Shown here piece after piece: positions 1 through 8,539 of a stretch of 64,000 nucleotides of DNA. This DNA comes from Sphingopyxis panaciterrulae (GTDB lineage Bacteria > Pseudomonadota > Alphaproteobacteria > Sphingomonadales > Sphingomonadaceae). Below the pieces are notes generated by a model that saw only the letters and a program-made list of their open reading frames with translations, was not told the DNA's origin and made no database searches. The stretch's first letter is position 1. The number at the start of each line of letters is the position of its first letter. A program made the position numbers and the translations under genes. The stretch spans positions 1 through 64,000 of the forward strand of contig NZ_JACIJH010000001.1 of the NCBI RefSeq assembly GCF_014199295.1, read 5' to 3'.

Positions 1-20
1 CTTCCTGTCGCTCCATCCAT
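1..20 (-). CDS. 5' end of an unidentified gene running off the window
   Basis: Only a start is visible. On the minus strand an ATG at position 20 is preceded by a GGAGG ribosome binding site (positions 26-30) with a five-base gap, an ideal arrangement. The first codons read M-D-G-A-T-G, then the window ends. A second ATG at position 16 is out of frame with the first. The product cannot be identified. If the gene is real, it diverges from the protease gene starting at 173, and the roughly 150 bases between them would hold both promoters. Confidence 0.4.
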
Positions 21-172
21 GCCGACCTCCAAACAGCCAGCAGCTTGAATCACAATCCTACGCCAATGGGAATCCTGAATGTAAACGAAACCTAGGGTCA
101 GGACCCAACCCCGGCTTGCCGCGCGGCCCGATCGGGCGTATTTTGCGGGCAAAAGAGATAGGGGATGCCGAT

Positions 173-1237
173 ATGACGCCGATTGCCGTCCGGTCGCCGC
201 TTTGGTCCTTGCTGCTCGCCGCACCGCTGCTCGCCGGCGCAACGCCGGGGCCGGTCGCCCCCGCGCCGCCGCCCGCGCGCGAGGCGTCCACGCCCGATGC
301 GGCTCCGGTCGCCGACCCCGGGCTTCTGGGCGAGAATCTCGAGAACGCCGCCCCCTTCGTCCAGCCCTTCGACCTCGATGCGACGCGGCGGATGGCGGTG
401 CAGGTCATGGTCGAGGGCCAGGGCCCCTTTTCCTTCCTCGTCGACACCGGCGCCGAGCGGACGGTCATCGCGCGCGAACTGGCCGATCGCCTCGATCTCG
501 GGCGGAGCGAAAAGCTGCGGATGGCGACGATCGGCACCAGCACGGCGCTGGCGCCGAGCTTCCGCATCGCCTCGCTCAACATGACCGATCTCAGCCTGAC
601 CCCCTTCGACGCGCCCGCCTTTGCAGGGCGGCATATCGGCGCGGCGGGGCTGATCGGCGTCGACATGCTCGAGGATCGGCGCCTGCTCATCGATTTCCGG
701 AGCGAAAAGATCGACATATTGCCCAGCCGTCGCCACGCGCGGCGGCTGATCCGCGATCGCGACGCGATCGTCGTCACCGCGCGCAACAGCGCCGGCCGCC
801 TGATCCTCTCCGACGCCCGCATCGACGGCCGCCGCATCGACGTCGTCGTCGATACCGGCGCCCAATCGAGCGTTGGCAATCCGGCTCTGATGAAGCTGAT
901 CGCGTCGCGGCGGCAGAATTCGACCGCCTTTTACCCCGCCGTGCTCGGCGCGATCACCGGCGAGGACGTGCCCGCGATGCGCACCTCGATCAAGACGATC
1001 GAGATCGAGGGCATCAACATCAACGACCTGCCCATTTCCTTCGCCGATTCGAAGGCGTTCGAGGCGCTCGGCCTCGACGAGCGCCCGGCGCTGCTGCTCG
1101 GCATGGACAGCCTGTCGCTGTTCGACCGGGTCGAGATCGATTTCCCCAACAAGCGCGTCGTCCTCGACATGCCGAGCGGCGCGCATCGCGAAACCGGGCG
1201 GCGCTACGCCGATGCGGGCTGGATGCGCGGCACCTGA
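173..1237 (+). CDS. Periplasmic retropepsin-like aspartyl protease
   Basis: A 354-residue protein with two retropepsin-like halves. Each carries the catalytic Asp-Thr-Gly: FLVDTGAERTV near residues 88-98 and VVVDTGAQSS near 224-233. Having both DTG motifs in one chain suggests an internally duplicated, pepsin-like arrangement rather than a homodimer. Residues 1-25 look like a cleavable signal peptide (basic start, then LWSLLLAAPLLAGA), followed by a Pro/Ala linker, so the enzyme should be periplasmic. I chose the ATG at 173, not the in-frame ATG at 116, because AGGGG lies 8-12 bases upstream and the signal peptide then begins at residue 1. The substrate is unknown. The next gene starts 58 bases downstream on the same strand. 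Confidence 0.85.
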   Translation: MTPIAVRSPLWSLLLAAPLLAGATPGPVAPAPPPAREASTPDAAPVADPGLLGENLENAAPFVQPFDLDATRRMAVQVMVEGQGPFSFLVDTGAERTVIARELADRLDLGRSEKLRMATIGTSTALAPSFRIASLNMTDLSLTPFDAPAFAGRHIGAAGLIGVDMLEDRRLLIDFRSEKIDILPSRRHARRLIRDRDAIVVTARNSAGRLILSDARIDGRRIDVVVDTGAQSSVGNPALMKLIASRRQNSTAFYPAVLGAITGEDVPAMRTSIKTIEIEGININDLPISFADSKAFEALGLDERPALLLGMDSLSLFDRVEIDFPNKRVVLDMPSGAHRETGRRYADAGWMRGT

Positions 1238-1295
1238 CGGCGCCGTCGCGCCCGAGCGTCTTGCTGCGGGGACTAGCGCGGTCCATAGCGGCGCC

Positions 1296-2012
1296 ATGCC
1301 GCCGGCGCCCCTTCTTTCCTTCGCGGGCCAGTCCTTCGTCCCGCTGGCCGAGCGCGCGCTCTATTGGCCGCGACACCGGGCGCTGATCGTCGCCGATCTC
1401 CATCTCGAGAAGGCGAGCTTCTATGCCGCGGCGGGCCAGCCGCTGCCGCCTTATGACAGCCACGACACGCTCGACCGGCTGGCGCGGCTTGCGGACGAAA
1501 TGGGGGCGCAAGCTGTCTGGTGCCTCGGCGACAGTTTTCACGACCGCGAAGCGGCGGCGCGCATCGTTCCCGCCGTCGCGGCACGGCTCCATGCCCAGGC
1601 CGCGGCGACGCGCATCGTCTGGATCGCGGGCAATCACGACGGACTCGCCGGCGGCGCCTGGGGCGGCACGGTCGCCGAGGAGATGGTCGTCGACGGCATC
1701 GTCCTGCGCCACCAGTGCCGCGCGGACGAGCCCCGGCCCGAGATATCGGGGCATTTTCATCCCAAGCTGCGGCTGACGCTGCGCGGGCGAAGCGTTTCGC
1801 GCCCCTGCTTCGCCGGCGACGCACGGCGGCTGATCCTGCCCGCCTTCGGCAGCCTGACCGGCGGGCTCGACGTCGCCGCCGCCCCGATCGGCGCGAATTT
1901 TTCCGGGGCCTATGACGCGATGCTGGTTGCCGAAGGCCGGCTGCTGCGTTTCGCCTGCGACTCCGGGGGCGGCCGTGACGCTACGGCAAGAGCGGTTCGC
2001 GCCTTTGGCTGA
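1296..2012 (+). CDS. pdeM: Ligase-associated DNA-repair phosphoesterase PdeM
   Basis: A 238-residue calcineurin-like metallophosphoesterase. The metal-binding blocks appear in order: DLHLEK near residue 35, GDSFHD near 75, GNHD near 110 and the C-terminal GHFHPK near 150. The DLHLEK variant, the length and the GHFHPK motif match PdeM, a nuclease/phosphoesterase usually encoded beside an ATP-dependent DNA ligase, an Lhr-type helicase and an exonuclease. Those partners are not visible here, so the system may be split or lie to the left of the window. The start is the ATG at 1296; the longer reading frame to 1212 overlaps the protease gene and adds no conserved residues. Confidence 0.8.
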   Translation: MPPAPLLSFAGQSFVPLAERALYWPRHRALIVADLHLEKASFYAAAGQPLPPYDSHDTLDRLARLADEMGAQAVWCLGDSFHDREAAARIVPAVAARLHAQAAATRIVWIAGNHDGLAGGAWGGTVAEEMVVDGIVLRHQCRADEPRPEISGHFHPKLRLTLRGRSVSRPCFAGDARRLILPAFGSLTGGLDVAAAPIGANFSGAYDAMLVAEGRLLRFACDSGGGRDATARAVRAFG

Positions 2013-2173
2013 CGGATATCCGTCCGTTTTCCCATCTTTTCCGCCTGTGACTTAATTGCATCACTCGGCCCAAACATTGGCGGCATTGGCCCGCTCCGGC
2101 TGGAAAGGCGGAGCAAGTCCGATATGATTCGCGGTGCAACGAAAACAACGAAGTGTTGAGAGGAGTGCCCGAA

Positions 2174-5011
2174 ATGAAACCGTCCCTTCTTATCCCCCGT
2201 CTGCTGCGGACGAGCGCGCTTGGCGCGTCGTTCGCAGCCGCCGCTCTGGCCGCCCCCGCCTTTGCGCAGGACACCGCGGCAGAGCCGACCGATACCGCAG
2301 CGCCGCAGGCCAACCCCTATGACGACAGCGGCATCATCATCGTCACCGCGCAGGGCCGCGCGCAGGCGCTGTCCGACGTTCCCGTCGCCATTTCGGCGGT
2401 CGGGGCCGAGGCGATGCAGAACAGCGGCGCCAACGACATCCGCCAGCTCAACCAGGTCGCCCCGTCGCTGCTCGTTTCGTCTACCGGATCGGAAGCCAAC
2501 GGCTCGGCGCGCATCCGCGGCATCGGCACCGTCGGCGACAATCCCGGCCTCGAAAGCTCGGTCCCCGTCTTCATCGACGGCGTCTATCGCTCGCGCTCCG
2601 GCATCGGCCTCAACGAACTGGGCGAGATCGACCGCGTCGAGGTGCAGCGCGGCCCGCAGGGCACGCTCGGCGGCCGCAATTCGTCGGCCGGCCTGATCAG
2701 CATCTATTCGAAGAAGCCCGCGTTCGAATTCGGCGGCACCGGCGAGATCACCTATGGCAATTACGACTATTGGCGCCTCGCCGGCGGCGTCACCGGTCCG
2801 ATCAGCGACACGCTCGCCGCACGGCTCGACGGCGTGTGGGTCAAGCGCGACGGCTTCTATCAGGACACGGCCAACAATACCGACATCAACAACCGCGACC
2901 GCTATTTCCTGCGCGGGCAATTGCTGTTCGAGCCGACCGACGCGCTGTCGGTGCGCCTGATCGCCGACTATACCTTCCGCGACGAGCGCTGCTGCGCCGC
3001 CATCTATGTCGACAACAGCGTCAATCCCTATATCGGCGGCCTCAACAATCCGTCGAGCCTGCCCTATCCGCCGGGCACACCGATCGGCGACAATGAGAAC
3101 AGCATCATCCAGGTGCTCACCGACATGGGGCAGGACCCCAGCGCCTTCAGCCAGGGCTACAGCCGCGACATCTCGGTCACCCCGGGCCGCAGCTATGCCG
3201 GCAAGACCAAGGATTACGGCTTTTCGGGCCAGATCGACTATGATTTCGGCGGCGCCAAGCTGACCTCGATCACCGGCTATCGCGAATATCGGTCGAGCCA
3301 GGCCGGCGATCTCGATTACGGCACGGTCGATATCCTCTATCGCGCCGACGATCCCGACGCCTATCGCCAGTTCCATACCTTCACCCAGGAACTGCGCCTG
3401 CAGGGCGAGGCGTTCGACGGCAAGCTCGACTGGCTGGTCGGCGGCTTCTATGCCGACGAGCGGCTGACCGTTCGCGACAATCTGCGCTTCGGCAATGATT
3501 ACGGCCGTTTCGCGAGTTGCCGCATCATCTCGGGCAGCGGGCTCAATTTCCTCTATTCGCCGGCCGACCCGCTCTGCGCCACCCCCGGTGCGGGACCGCT
3601 GACGATCGGCGGCGCGAGCGGCGCGTCGGGGACCGACATCCTCGCGGCGTTCAATCTGCTCGACGGGCTCAACGATCGCGGCAGCATCAACGACCGCTAT
3701 TATCAGCACGATCGCAACTGGGCGCTGTTCACCCACAACATCTTTCATGTCACCGACACGATCGATTTCACTTTCGGCCTGCGCTACACGAAGGACAAGA
3801 AGAAGTTCCGCGCCGACTTCACCAACGACAATGTCATCTGCCCCCAGATCCAGGGGCTGGTGCTCGACGATCTGGTGAGCCCGACGTCGAACGCGACGGC
3901 AAAGGCGCTCGCCGGCGCGCTGATCGGCCTCGGCTGTCAGGGCAATGCGACCGCCGAGCTCGACGGCGTGTCGATCGCCGACCAGCGCAGCGAGGACGAG
4001 TTCACCGGCACCGCGATCCTGTCGTGGAAACCGATCCCCGAGCTGCTCGTCTATGCCAGCTATGCGCGCGGCTACAAGGCGGGCGGGTTCAACCTCGACC
4101 GCTCGGCGCTGAAATCGCCGATCGTGCCGTTCGGCGGGCAGGCGGGCGCGCAGGCGCTGGTCAGCAATCTGCAGTTCGATCCCGAGCTGGTGAACAGCTA
4201 TGAGCTGGGCGCCAAATATGCGACCGGGCCGTTCAGCATGGGGCTGACCTTCTTCCGGTCGGACTTCAAGAATTTCCAGCTCAATACCTTCAACGGGTCG
4301 ACCTATATCGTCCAGACGCTCAACGGCTGCACGAGCGACCTCGGCGGGGCCGATCGCGACCAGAGCAAGTTCACCGGCGCCCCCAATTACAATGCCGCCG
4401 CGGCGACGACGGGCGCCTGTCCCGCCGACGATGTGAGCTGGGGCGTGCGGACGCAGGGCTTCGAGCTGGAGGCTTCGCTGGTTCCGGCACGCAGCTTCCG
4501 CATGACCGCGGGCGTGACCTATGCGCGGACCAAATATCGCGACAATCTGGTCGGCGACAGCAGCGGTGCACCGCTCGACCAGGCGCTGCGCAAGCTGCCC
4601 GGCGACAATATGTCGAACGCGCCCGAACTGGTCGCGACCGGCAGCATCGCCTGGACGCCCGATATCGGCAGCGGCGGGATGACCGGTCTCGTCTATCTCG
4701 ATGGCCGCATGTCGAGCGACTATAACACCGGCTCCGACCTCTTCCCGCAAAAGGAGCAGGACGGCTATGCGATCGTCAACGCGCGCGTCGGCGTGCGCGG
4801 TCCCGACGAGCGCTGGGCGCTCGAGCTGTGGGCGCAGAATCTGTTCAACAAGCAATATGCGCAGGTCGCGTTCAACTCGCCCTTCCAGGAAGGCGCGACA
4901 TCGGCCGGCACCGCCTTCGCCGACCCGCAATATCCGGGCGGACGCCAGATCTTCTCGCAGTTCCTCGCCGAACCGCGGACTTATGGCGTGACGCTGCGCG
5001 GCAAGTTCTGA
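2174..5011 (+). CDS. TonB-dependent outer membrane receptor
   Basis: A 945-residue receptor with a signal peptide ending near AFAQD (about residue 32) and a TonB box-like stretch, IIIVTAQGRAQ, near residues 54-64. The plug domain contains PVFIDGVYRSRSG and RVEVQRGPQGTLGGRNSSAG. A long beta-barrel follows and ends in YGVTLRGKF, with a terminal Phe typical of BAM substrates. The VEVQRGPQGTLyGRNsxaG type is the receptor subfamily expanded in sphingomonads; substrates are mostly unknown and I cannot assign one. Extracellular loops contain Cys residues (for example DERCCAAIY near 275) that may form disulfides. The start at 2174 has GAGAGGAG about 8-15 bases upstream. A strong terminator follows at 5038. 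It stands alone and has no clear Fur site, so iron control is not evident. Confidence 0.92.
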   Translation: MKPSLLIPRLLRTSALGASFAAAALAAPAFAQDTAAEPTDTAAPQANPYDDSGIIIVTAQGRAQALSDVPVAISAVGAEAMQNSGANDIRQLNQVAPSLLVSSTGSEANGSARIRGIGTVGDNPGLESSVPVFIDGVYRSRSGIGLNELGEIDRVEVQRGPQGTLGGRNSSAGLISIYSKKPAFEFGGTGEITYGNYDYWRLAGGVTGPISDTLAARLDGVWVKRDGFYQDTANNTDINNRDRYFLRGQLLFEPTDALSVRLIADYTFRDERCCAAIYVDNSVNPYIGGLNNPSSLPYPPGTPIGDNENSIIQVLTDMGQDPSAFSQGYSRDISVTPGRSYAGKTKDYGFSGQIDYDFGGAKLTSITGYREYRSSQAGDLDYGTVDILYRADDPDAYRQFHTFTQELRLQGEAFDGKLDWLVGGFYADERLTVRDNLRFGNDYGRFASCRIISGSGLNFLYSPADPLCATPGAGPLTIGGASGASGTDILAAFNLLDGLNDRGSINDRYYQHDRNWALFTHNIFHVTDTIDFTFGLRYTKDKKKFRADFTNDNVICPQIQGLVLDDLVSPTSNATAKALAGALIGLGCQGNATAELDGVSIADQRSEDEFTGTAILSWKPIPELLVYASYARGYKAGGFNLDRSALKSPIVPFGGQAGAQALVSNLQFDPELVNSYELGAKYATGPFSMGLTFFRSDFKNFQLNTFNGSTYIVQTLNGCTSDLGGADRDQSKFTGAPNYNAAAATTGACPADDVSWGVRTQGFELEASLVPARSFRMTAGVTYARTKYRDNLVGDSSGAPLDQALRKLPGDNMSNAPELVATGSIAWTPDIGSGGMTGLVYLDGRMSSDYNTGSDLFPQKEQDGYAIVNARVGVRGPDERWALELWAQNLFNKQYAQVAFNSPFQEGATSAGTAFADPQYPGGRQIFSQFLAEPRTYGVTLRGKF

Positions 5012-5037
5012 TCGCGCATCGAAGCTGAAAGACAAGG

Positions 5038-5078
5038 CCGCCCGCTCGCCGCAAGGGGAGCGGGCGGTTTCTTTTTTT
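5038..5078 (+). terminator. Rho-independent terminator of the TonB-dependent receptor gene
   Basis: A perfect 10-bp stem (CCGCCCGCTC at 5038-5047 pairing with GAGCGGGCGG at 5058-5067) with a 10-base loop, followed by TTTCTTTTTTT. It lies 27 bases after the receptor stop codon and isolates that gene from the antiporter downstream. Confidence 0.9.
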
Positions 5079-5082
5079 GACT

Positions 5083-5109
5083 GACATTTTCCCTGTCGCG
5101 CCATAGGCT
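5083..5109 (+). promoter_or_regulatory. Probable promoter of the antiporter gene, possibly leaderless
   Basis: TGACAT at 5083-5088 and TAGGCT around 5104-5109 are spaced about 15-16 bases apart. The -10-like element ends only about 7 bases before the ATG at 5117, so transcription would begin at or next to the start codon. No Shine-Dalgarno sequence is visible before that ATG, which fits a leaderless mRNA. This is inferred from sequence pattern only. Confidence 0.35.
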
Positions 5110-5116
5110 TGATGCG

Positions 5117-6931
5117 ATGTTCGCGATCGACTCCCTGCTCGTCAAAATCGCCCTGATCGGCGTCATCGGTATCGGCGCGCAGTGGATCGCCTGGCGCACC
5201 GGGCGTCCGGCGATCGCGCTGATGCTGATCGCCGGCATTCTCGCCGGCCCGGTGCTCGGCCTGATCCATCCCGAGCAGGATTTCGGGGCGCTGCGCGAAC
5301 CCTTCATCAAGCTGGCGGTCGCGGTGATCCTGTTCGAGGGCGGGCTGACGCTGAAATTCCGCGAGTTGCGCCATGCCGGCGTCGCGGTGTTCATGCTCGT
5401 CTTCGTCGGCGTGCCCGTGGGCTGGGCGCTCGGCACCGCCGCCGCCTATTACGGCGCCGGCCTGCCGCTGGAGATCGCGGCGTTGTTCGGCGGCATCATG
5501 GTGGTGACCGGTCCGACGGTGGTCGTGCCGCTGCTCCGCACGCTGAACATCACCCCGCGCGTCAAGCATATGCTGAAATGGGAAGCGATCGTGAACGACC
5601 CGATCGGGGCGCTGCTCGCGGTTGGCATCTATGCCTATATCACCCACGGCGGGGCGCAGGCGAACAGCGTCGCCATCGTCACCGACGTCGTCGCGGCCAG
5701 CCTGCTCGCGACGCTGATCGGCGGCGGTGCCGCCTTCGCGCTGACCAGCGCCTTCGTGCGCGGCTGGATTCCCGAATATCTGAAGGCGCCGGTGCTGCTG
5801 ACCACGGTCATCGCCGCCTTCGTCTGCGCCGACCTGATCATGCACGAAACCGGGCTGATCACCGTCACCGTCATGGGGGTGGTGATGGCCAATCGCGAAA
5901 CCGATTCGAGCCATATGCTGATGCGCTTCAAGGAGGATCTGACCGTCCTCCTCGTCTCGGGCGTCTTCATCATCCTGTCGGCGACGCTCGACTGGACGGT
6001 CGTCACCAATTTCCAGGCGCGTTTCGTGATCTTCCTCGTCCTGCTGCTGTTCGTCGTCCGGCCGCTGACCATCATGCTCGCGCTGCTCTTCACCCGCATC
6101 CCGTTCAGGGAGCGATTGTTCGTCGCGTGGATCGCGCCGCGCGGCATCGTCGCCGCGGCGGTGACCGGCCTGTTCGCGCTGCGCCTGTCCGATTACGGCG
6201 TGCCGGGGGCCGAGGCGCTGGTGCCTTTGTCCTTCGCGGTGGTGATCGCGACGATCTTCGCGCACGGCTTCACCGCCCAGCCCTTCGCACGCTGGCTGGG
6301 GCTCGACCGCGGCAAGGGCGACGGGGTGCTGTTCGTCGGCGCGAACGCCTGGGCGATCGCCTTCGCCCGCTTCGTCAAGGATCAGGGCCGCGACGTGCTG
6401 ATCGCCGACACCAGCCCGCTCGCGCTGCGCCAGGCGCGGCGCGCCGGCCTGCCCGTCCATCATGGCGACATATTGGACGAGACGCACGACGACCATCTCG
6501 ACATGGGGCAGTATCAGCAACTGATCGCGGCGACCGACAACGACGCCTATAACGCGCTCGTGTGCAGCGAACTGGCGCCCGAGGTCGGCCACGGCCGGGT
6601 CAGCCGGATCGTGGGCGAGGCGCGGCCGGGCAGCCAGCGCCGCGGGCGCGTCCTGACGCTGGCAGGCACGCCGATCGAGGAGCAGCTCGACCGGCTCCAG
6701 GCCGGCTGGACCTTCAGCCGGACGAAGATCACGGAGAAATTCCCCTATGCCGATTATGTCGCGCGGATGAAGGCGACCGGCGGCGACAGCCTGGCGGTGG
6801 TGCGCGCCTCGGGCGACCTCGCCGTCTTTTCGGTCCAGCACCGGCCGGGCGTCGATGCCGGCGACACGATCTGGAGCTTCGTCCCGCCCGACGACCCGCA
6901 GGCCCGGATGGAAGCGCGCGAGGCGTCCTGA
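5117..6931 (+). CDS. CPA1-type cation/proton antiporter with TrkA-N domain
   Basis: A 604-residue inner membrane antiporter. Residues 1 to about 400 form a dozen hydrophobic segments with Na+/H+ exchanger features: AVILFEGGLTLKF near 70-82 and MVVTGPTVVVPLLRT near 131-145. WEAIVNDPIGALLAV near 156-170 carries the paired acidic residues usual in this family. Residues from about 402 form a cytoplasmic TrkA-N-like Rossmann domain beginning DGVLFVGANAWA, so activity may respond to a nucleotide. The glycine-rich loop is GANAWA rather than the usual GxGxxG, so nucleotide preference is uncertain. The C-terminal tail may be a TrkA-C-like segment. It most likely serves pH or alkali-cation homeostasis. 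It converges on holA, whose stop lies 30 bases away. Confidence 0.85.
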   Translation: MFAIDSLLVKIALIGVIGIGAQWIAWRTGRPAIALMLIAGILAGPVLGLIHPEQDFGALREPFIKLAVAVILFEGGLTLKFRELRHAGVAVFMLVFVGVPVGWALGTAAAYYGAGLPLEIAALFGGIMVVTGPTVVVPLLRTLNITPRVKHMLKWEAIVNDPIGALLAVGIYAYITHGGAQANSVAIVTDVVAASLLATLIGGGAAFALTSAFVRGWIPEYLKAPVLLTTVIAAFVCADLIMHETGLITVTVMGVVMANRETDSSHMLMRFKEDLTVLLVSGVFIILSATLDWTVVTNFQARFVIFLVLLLFVVRPLTIMLALLFTRIPFRERLFVAWIAPRGIVAAAVTGLFALRLSDYGVPGAEALVPLSFAVVIATIFAHGFTAQPFARWLGLDRGKGDGVLFVGANAWAIAFARFVKDQGRDVLIADTSPLALRQARRAGLPVHHGDILDETHDDHLDMGQYQQLIAATDNDAYNALVCSELAPEVGHGRVSRIVGEARPGSQRRGRVLTLAGTPIEEQLDRLQAGWTFSRTKITEKFPYADYVARMKATGGDSLAVVRASGDLAVFSVQHRPGVDAGDTIWSFVPPDDPQARMEAREAS

Positions 6932-6936
6932 TCCTT

Positions 6937-6953
6937 CTTCCCGCGGCGGGAAG
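6937..6953. repeat. Short palindrome between convergent genes
   Basis: CTTCCCGC and GCGGGAAG, separated by one base, sit in the 30-base gap between the antiporter stop and the holA stop. A related palindrome, TCCCGC-AA-GCGGGA, lies at about 20694-20707 downstream of the phosphohexomutase. Neither has a U-tract, so I do not call them terminators. Confidence 0.45.
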
Positions 6954-6961
6954 AGATGGGC

Positions 6962-7993
6962 CTAGCGCGCCCGCGCCGCCTGATGCGCGATATCGGTCAT
7001 CAGCTTGCGGAACAGCACCGCGCCCGCCGTCCCCGACGCCTTGAGCGCGCGCTCGCAATCGAGCAGCCGGCTCATCAGCCGCGCAACGCGCACCGAATCC
7101 CAGATGTGGAGCTGCGCCGTCACCGCGCTCTGCTCCTTCCAGAACACGCCGCTGCTGCGTGCCGACACGACCGTCGCGGGGTGGGCGCCGGCATCGACCT
7201 CGGCGCGCAGCCGCGCGAGCTGCATCGCGCGAATCGCCAGCGCGCGGATGATGCGGATCTCCGCAACGCCGATCGCGGCGGCCCTGGCCAGCATCTCGGG
7301 CAGTTCCTGCACCTTGCCGCCCAGCGCGACATTGAGGCACGCGCTGACATCCTCCTCGTGCGTCGCGGCACCGAGCGCGGCGATGTCGGCGGCCGTGACC
7401 TGCCGCTGCCGGTCCGCCGCCGCGTCGAGATAGAGGGCGATCTTCTCGATCTCGCGCCGCATCAGCGCCTGGTCGCCCGAGATGAGGTCGACGAGCAATT
7501 GCGCCTCGGCATTGGCGAGCCGCAGCCCCTGTTCCTCGGCCGCCGCCATCGCGATGCCGACCAGCGCGCGGCGGTCGGGCTGGTAGCAGATCGCGGCGAC
7601 CGCATGGTTCGACCCTTCGATCAGCTTCACCAGCTTCGACCGCGCGGTCACCGAGGCGCCGGTCGCGATCACCGGGTTGACCGCCGTGTCGGCGGACAGC
7701 AGCGCCTCGACCGCGGCGAGGCAGTCGTCGCCGCTGCCCGCGATCTCGAGCCGGATCACCCGCGCGCTCGCGAACAGCGACAGCGACGCCGCCTCGGCCG
7801 CAAGCAGCGCGCCGTCCTGCGCAAGCTGCGGCGAGGCGAGGTCGAGCCGCTCGGCCTCCGGCCCGGCGAGCCCGATCAGCCGCGCCGCGACGGCGTGCAT
7901 CGTCGCTTCGTCGGGACCGGTCAGCAGGGTCAGGCGGACCGCGGGGTCGAGTCGGGACTGGCGGTCGAGTTCGGCGGGCTTGACCGATTTCAT
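6962..7993 (-). CDS. holA: DNA polymerase III subunit delta
   Basis: A 343-residue protein with the layout of the delta subunit of the clamp loader, which opens the beta clamp during replication. The N-terminal AAA-like fold is seen in LTLLTGPDEATMHAVAARL (residues 21-39). Next comes the DLASPQL...LFASARVIRLE block. The middle lid contains GDQALMRREIEKIALYLD. The C-terminal helical collar carries the HolA signature ALGGKVQELPEMLARAA and RALAIRAMQLARLRA. As in other delta subunits there is no Walker A lysine. The ATG overlaps the lptE stop by one base (TGATG), so the two are translationally coupled. leuS-lptE-holA is a conserved alphaproteobacterial order. Confidence 0.93.
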   Translation of the reverse strand: MKSVKPAELDRQSRLDPAVRLTLLTGPDEATMHAVAARLIGLAGPEAERLDLASPQLAQDGALLAAEAASLSLFASARVIRLEIAGSGDDCLAAVEALLSADTAVNPVIATGASVTARSKLVKLIEGSNHAVAAICYQPDRRALVGIAMAAAEEQGLRLANAEAQLLVDLISGDQALMRREIEKIALYLDAAADRQRQVTAADIAALGAATHEEDVSACLNVALGGKVQELPEMLARAAAIGVAEIRIIRALAIRAMQLARLRAEVDAGAHPATVVSARSSGVFWKEQSAVTAQLHIWDSVRVARLMSRLLDCERALKASGTAGAVLFRKLMTDIAHQAARAR

Positions 7994-8538
7994 CAGGGGG
8001 TCGCGGGCGGCGCGGCGCCGGGCGCCGAGGCGGGGCCGCCGCGATCCGCATAGACGGCGAGCCGCGCGACGATCTGGTCGGCGATGCCCGAGGCCAGCCG
8101 TTCGAGCGCCGTATTCTCGGCCGCGATCGTCGCATATTCGCTGCCGACGACGTCGATGCCGGCGTCCTGCGCCGCGGTCGCATCGAGCAGCACCTGCCCG
8201 TTCTGCCCGTCGACGAGCTGATAGCGCGCGCGTAGCGTCCGCCGCTCGCGCGTGATCGCATCGTCCGAGCGGACGCCGAAGCCGGTGATGCTGTCCTCGA
8301 GCCGCACGTCGAGACGGTAGCGATTGCCCGCGCCGCGCCCGCCCCGCGCCGCGACGAAACGGTCGCGCAACGCGTTGCGGACAAGCCAGCCGGCATGGCC
8401 CTCGATCGGCGCGACGTCGATATCGGCGAGCATCGTCGCCACCCCGCCCTGCGCGCCATTCGCATAGAGCGGCCGCAGCCCGCAGCCGGCGAGCGGCAGC
8501 GACAGGGCGACGAGGCAGGAGATAAGGAGCGCGCGCAT
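7993..8538 (-). CDS. lptE: LPS-assembly lipoprotein LptE
   Basis: A 181-residue outer membrane lipoprotein. The signal peptide MRALLISCLVALSLPLAGC ends in lipobox LAGC with the acylated Cys at position 19, followed directly by GLRPLYA, the classic start of mature LptE. LptE plugs the LptD barrel and helps deliver LPS to the cell surface. I start it at the ATG at 8538 rather than upstream, because that places the signal peptide at residue 1 and puts the start one base after the leuS stop codon. It overlaps holA at its 3' end. The tail is rich in Ala, Pro and Gly, which is not unusual for this clade. LptB, the ATPase of the same pathway, is encoded about 12 kb to the right. Confidence 0.9.
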   Translation of the reverse strand: MRALLISCLVALSLPLAGCGLRPLYANGAQGGVATMLADIDVAPIEGHAGWLVRNALRDRFVAARGGRGAGNRYRLDVRLEDSITGFGVRSDDAITRERRTLRARYQLVDGQNGQVLLDATAAQDAGIDVVGSEYATIAAENTALERLASGIADQIVARLAVYADRGGPASAPGAAPPATP

Positions 8539-8539
8539 C

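Noticed and set aside
1910..6841. A 1643-codon open frame on the minus strand opposite the receptor and antiporter genes
   Set aside because: It is the antisense of two well-supported genes. Its product is Arg/Asp/Ala-rich low-complexity sequence without domains, as expected from GC-rich codon structure.
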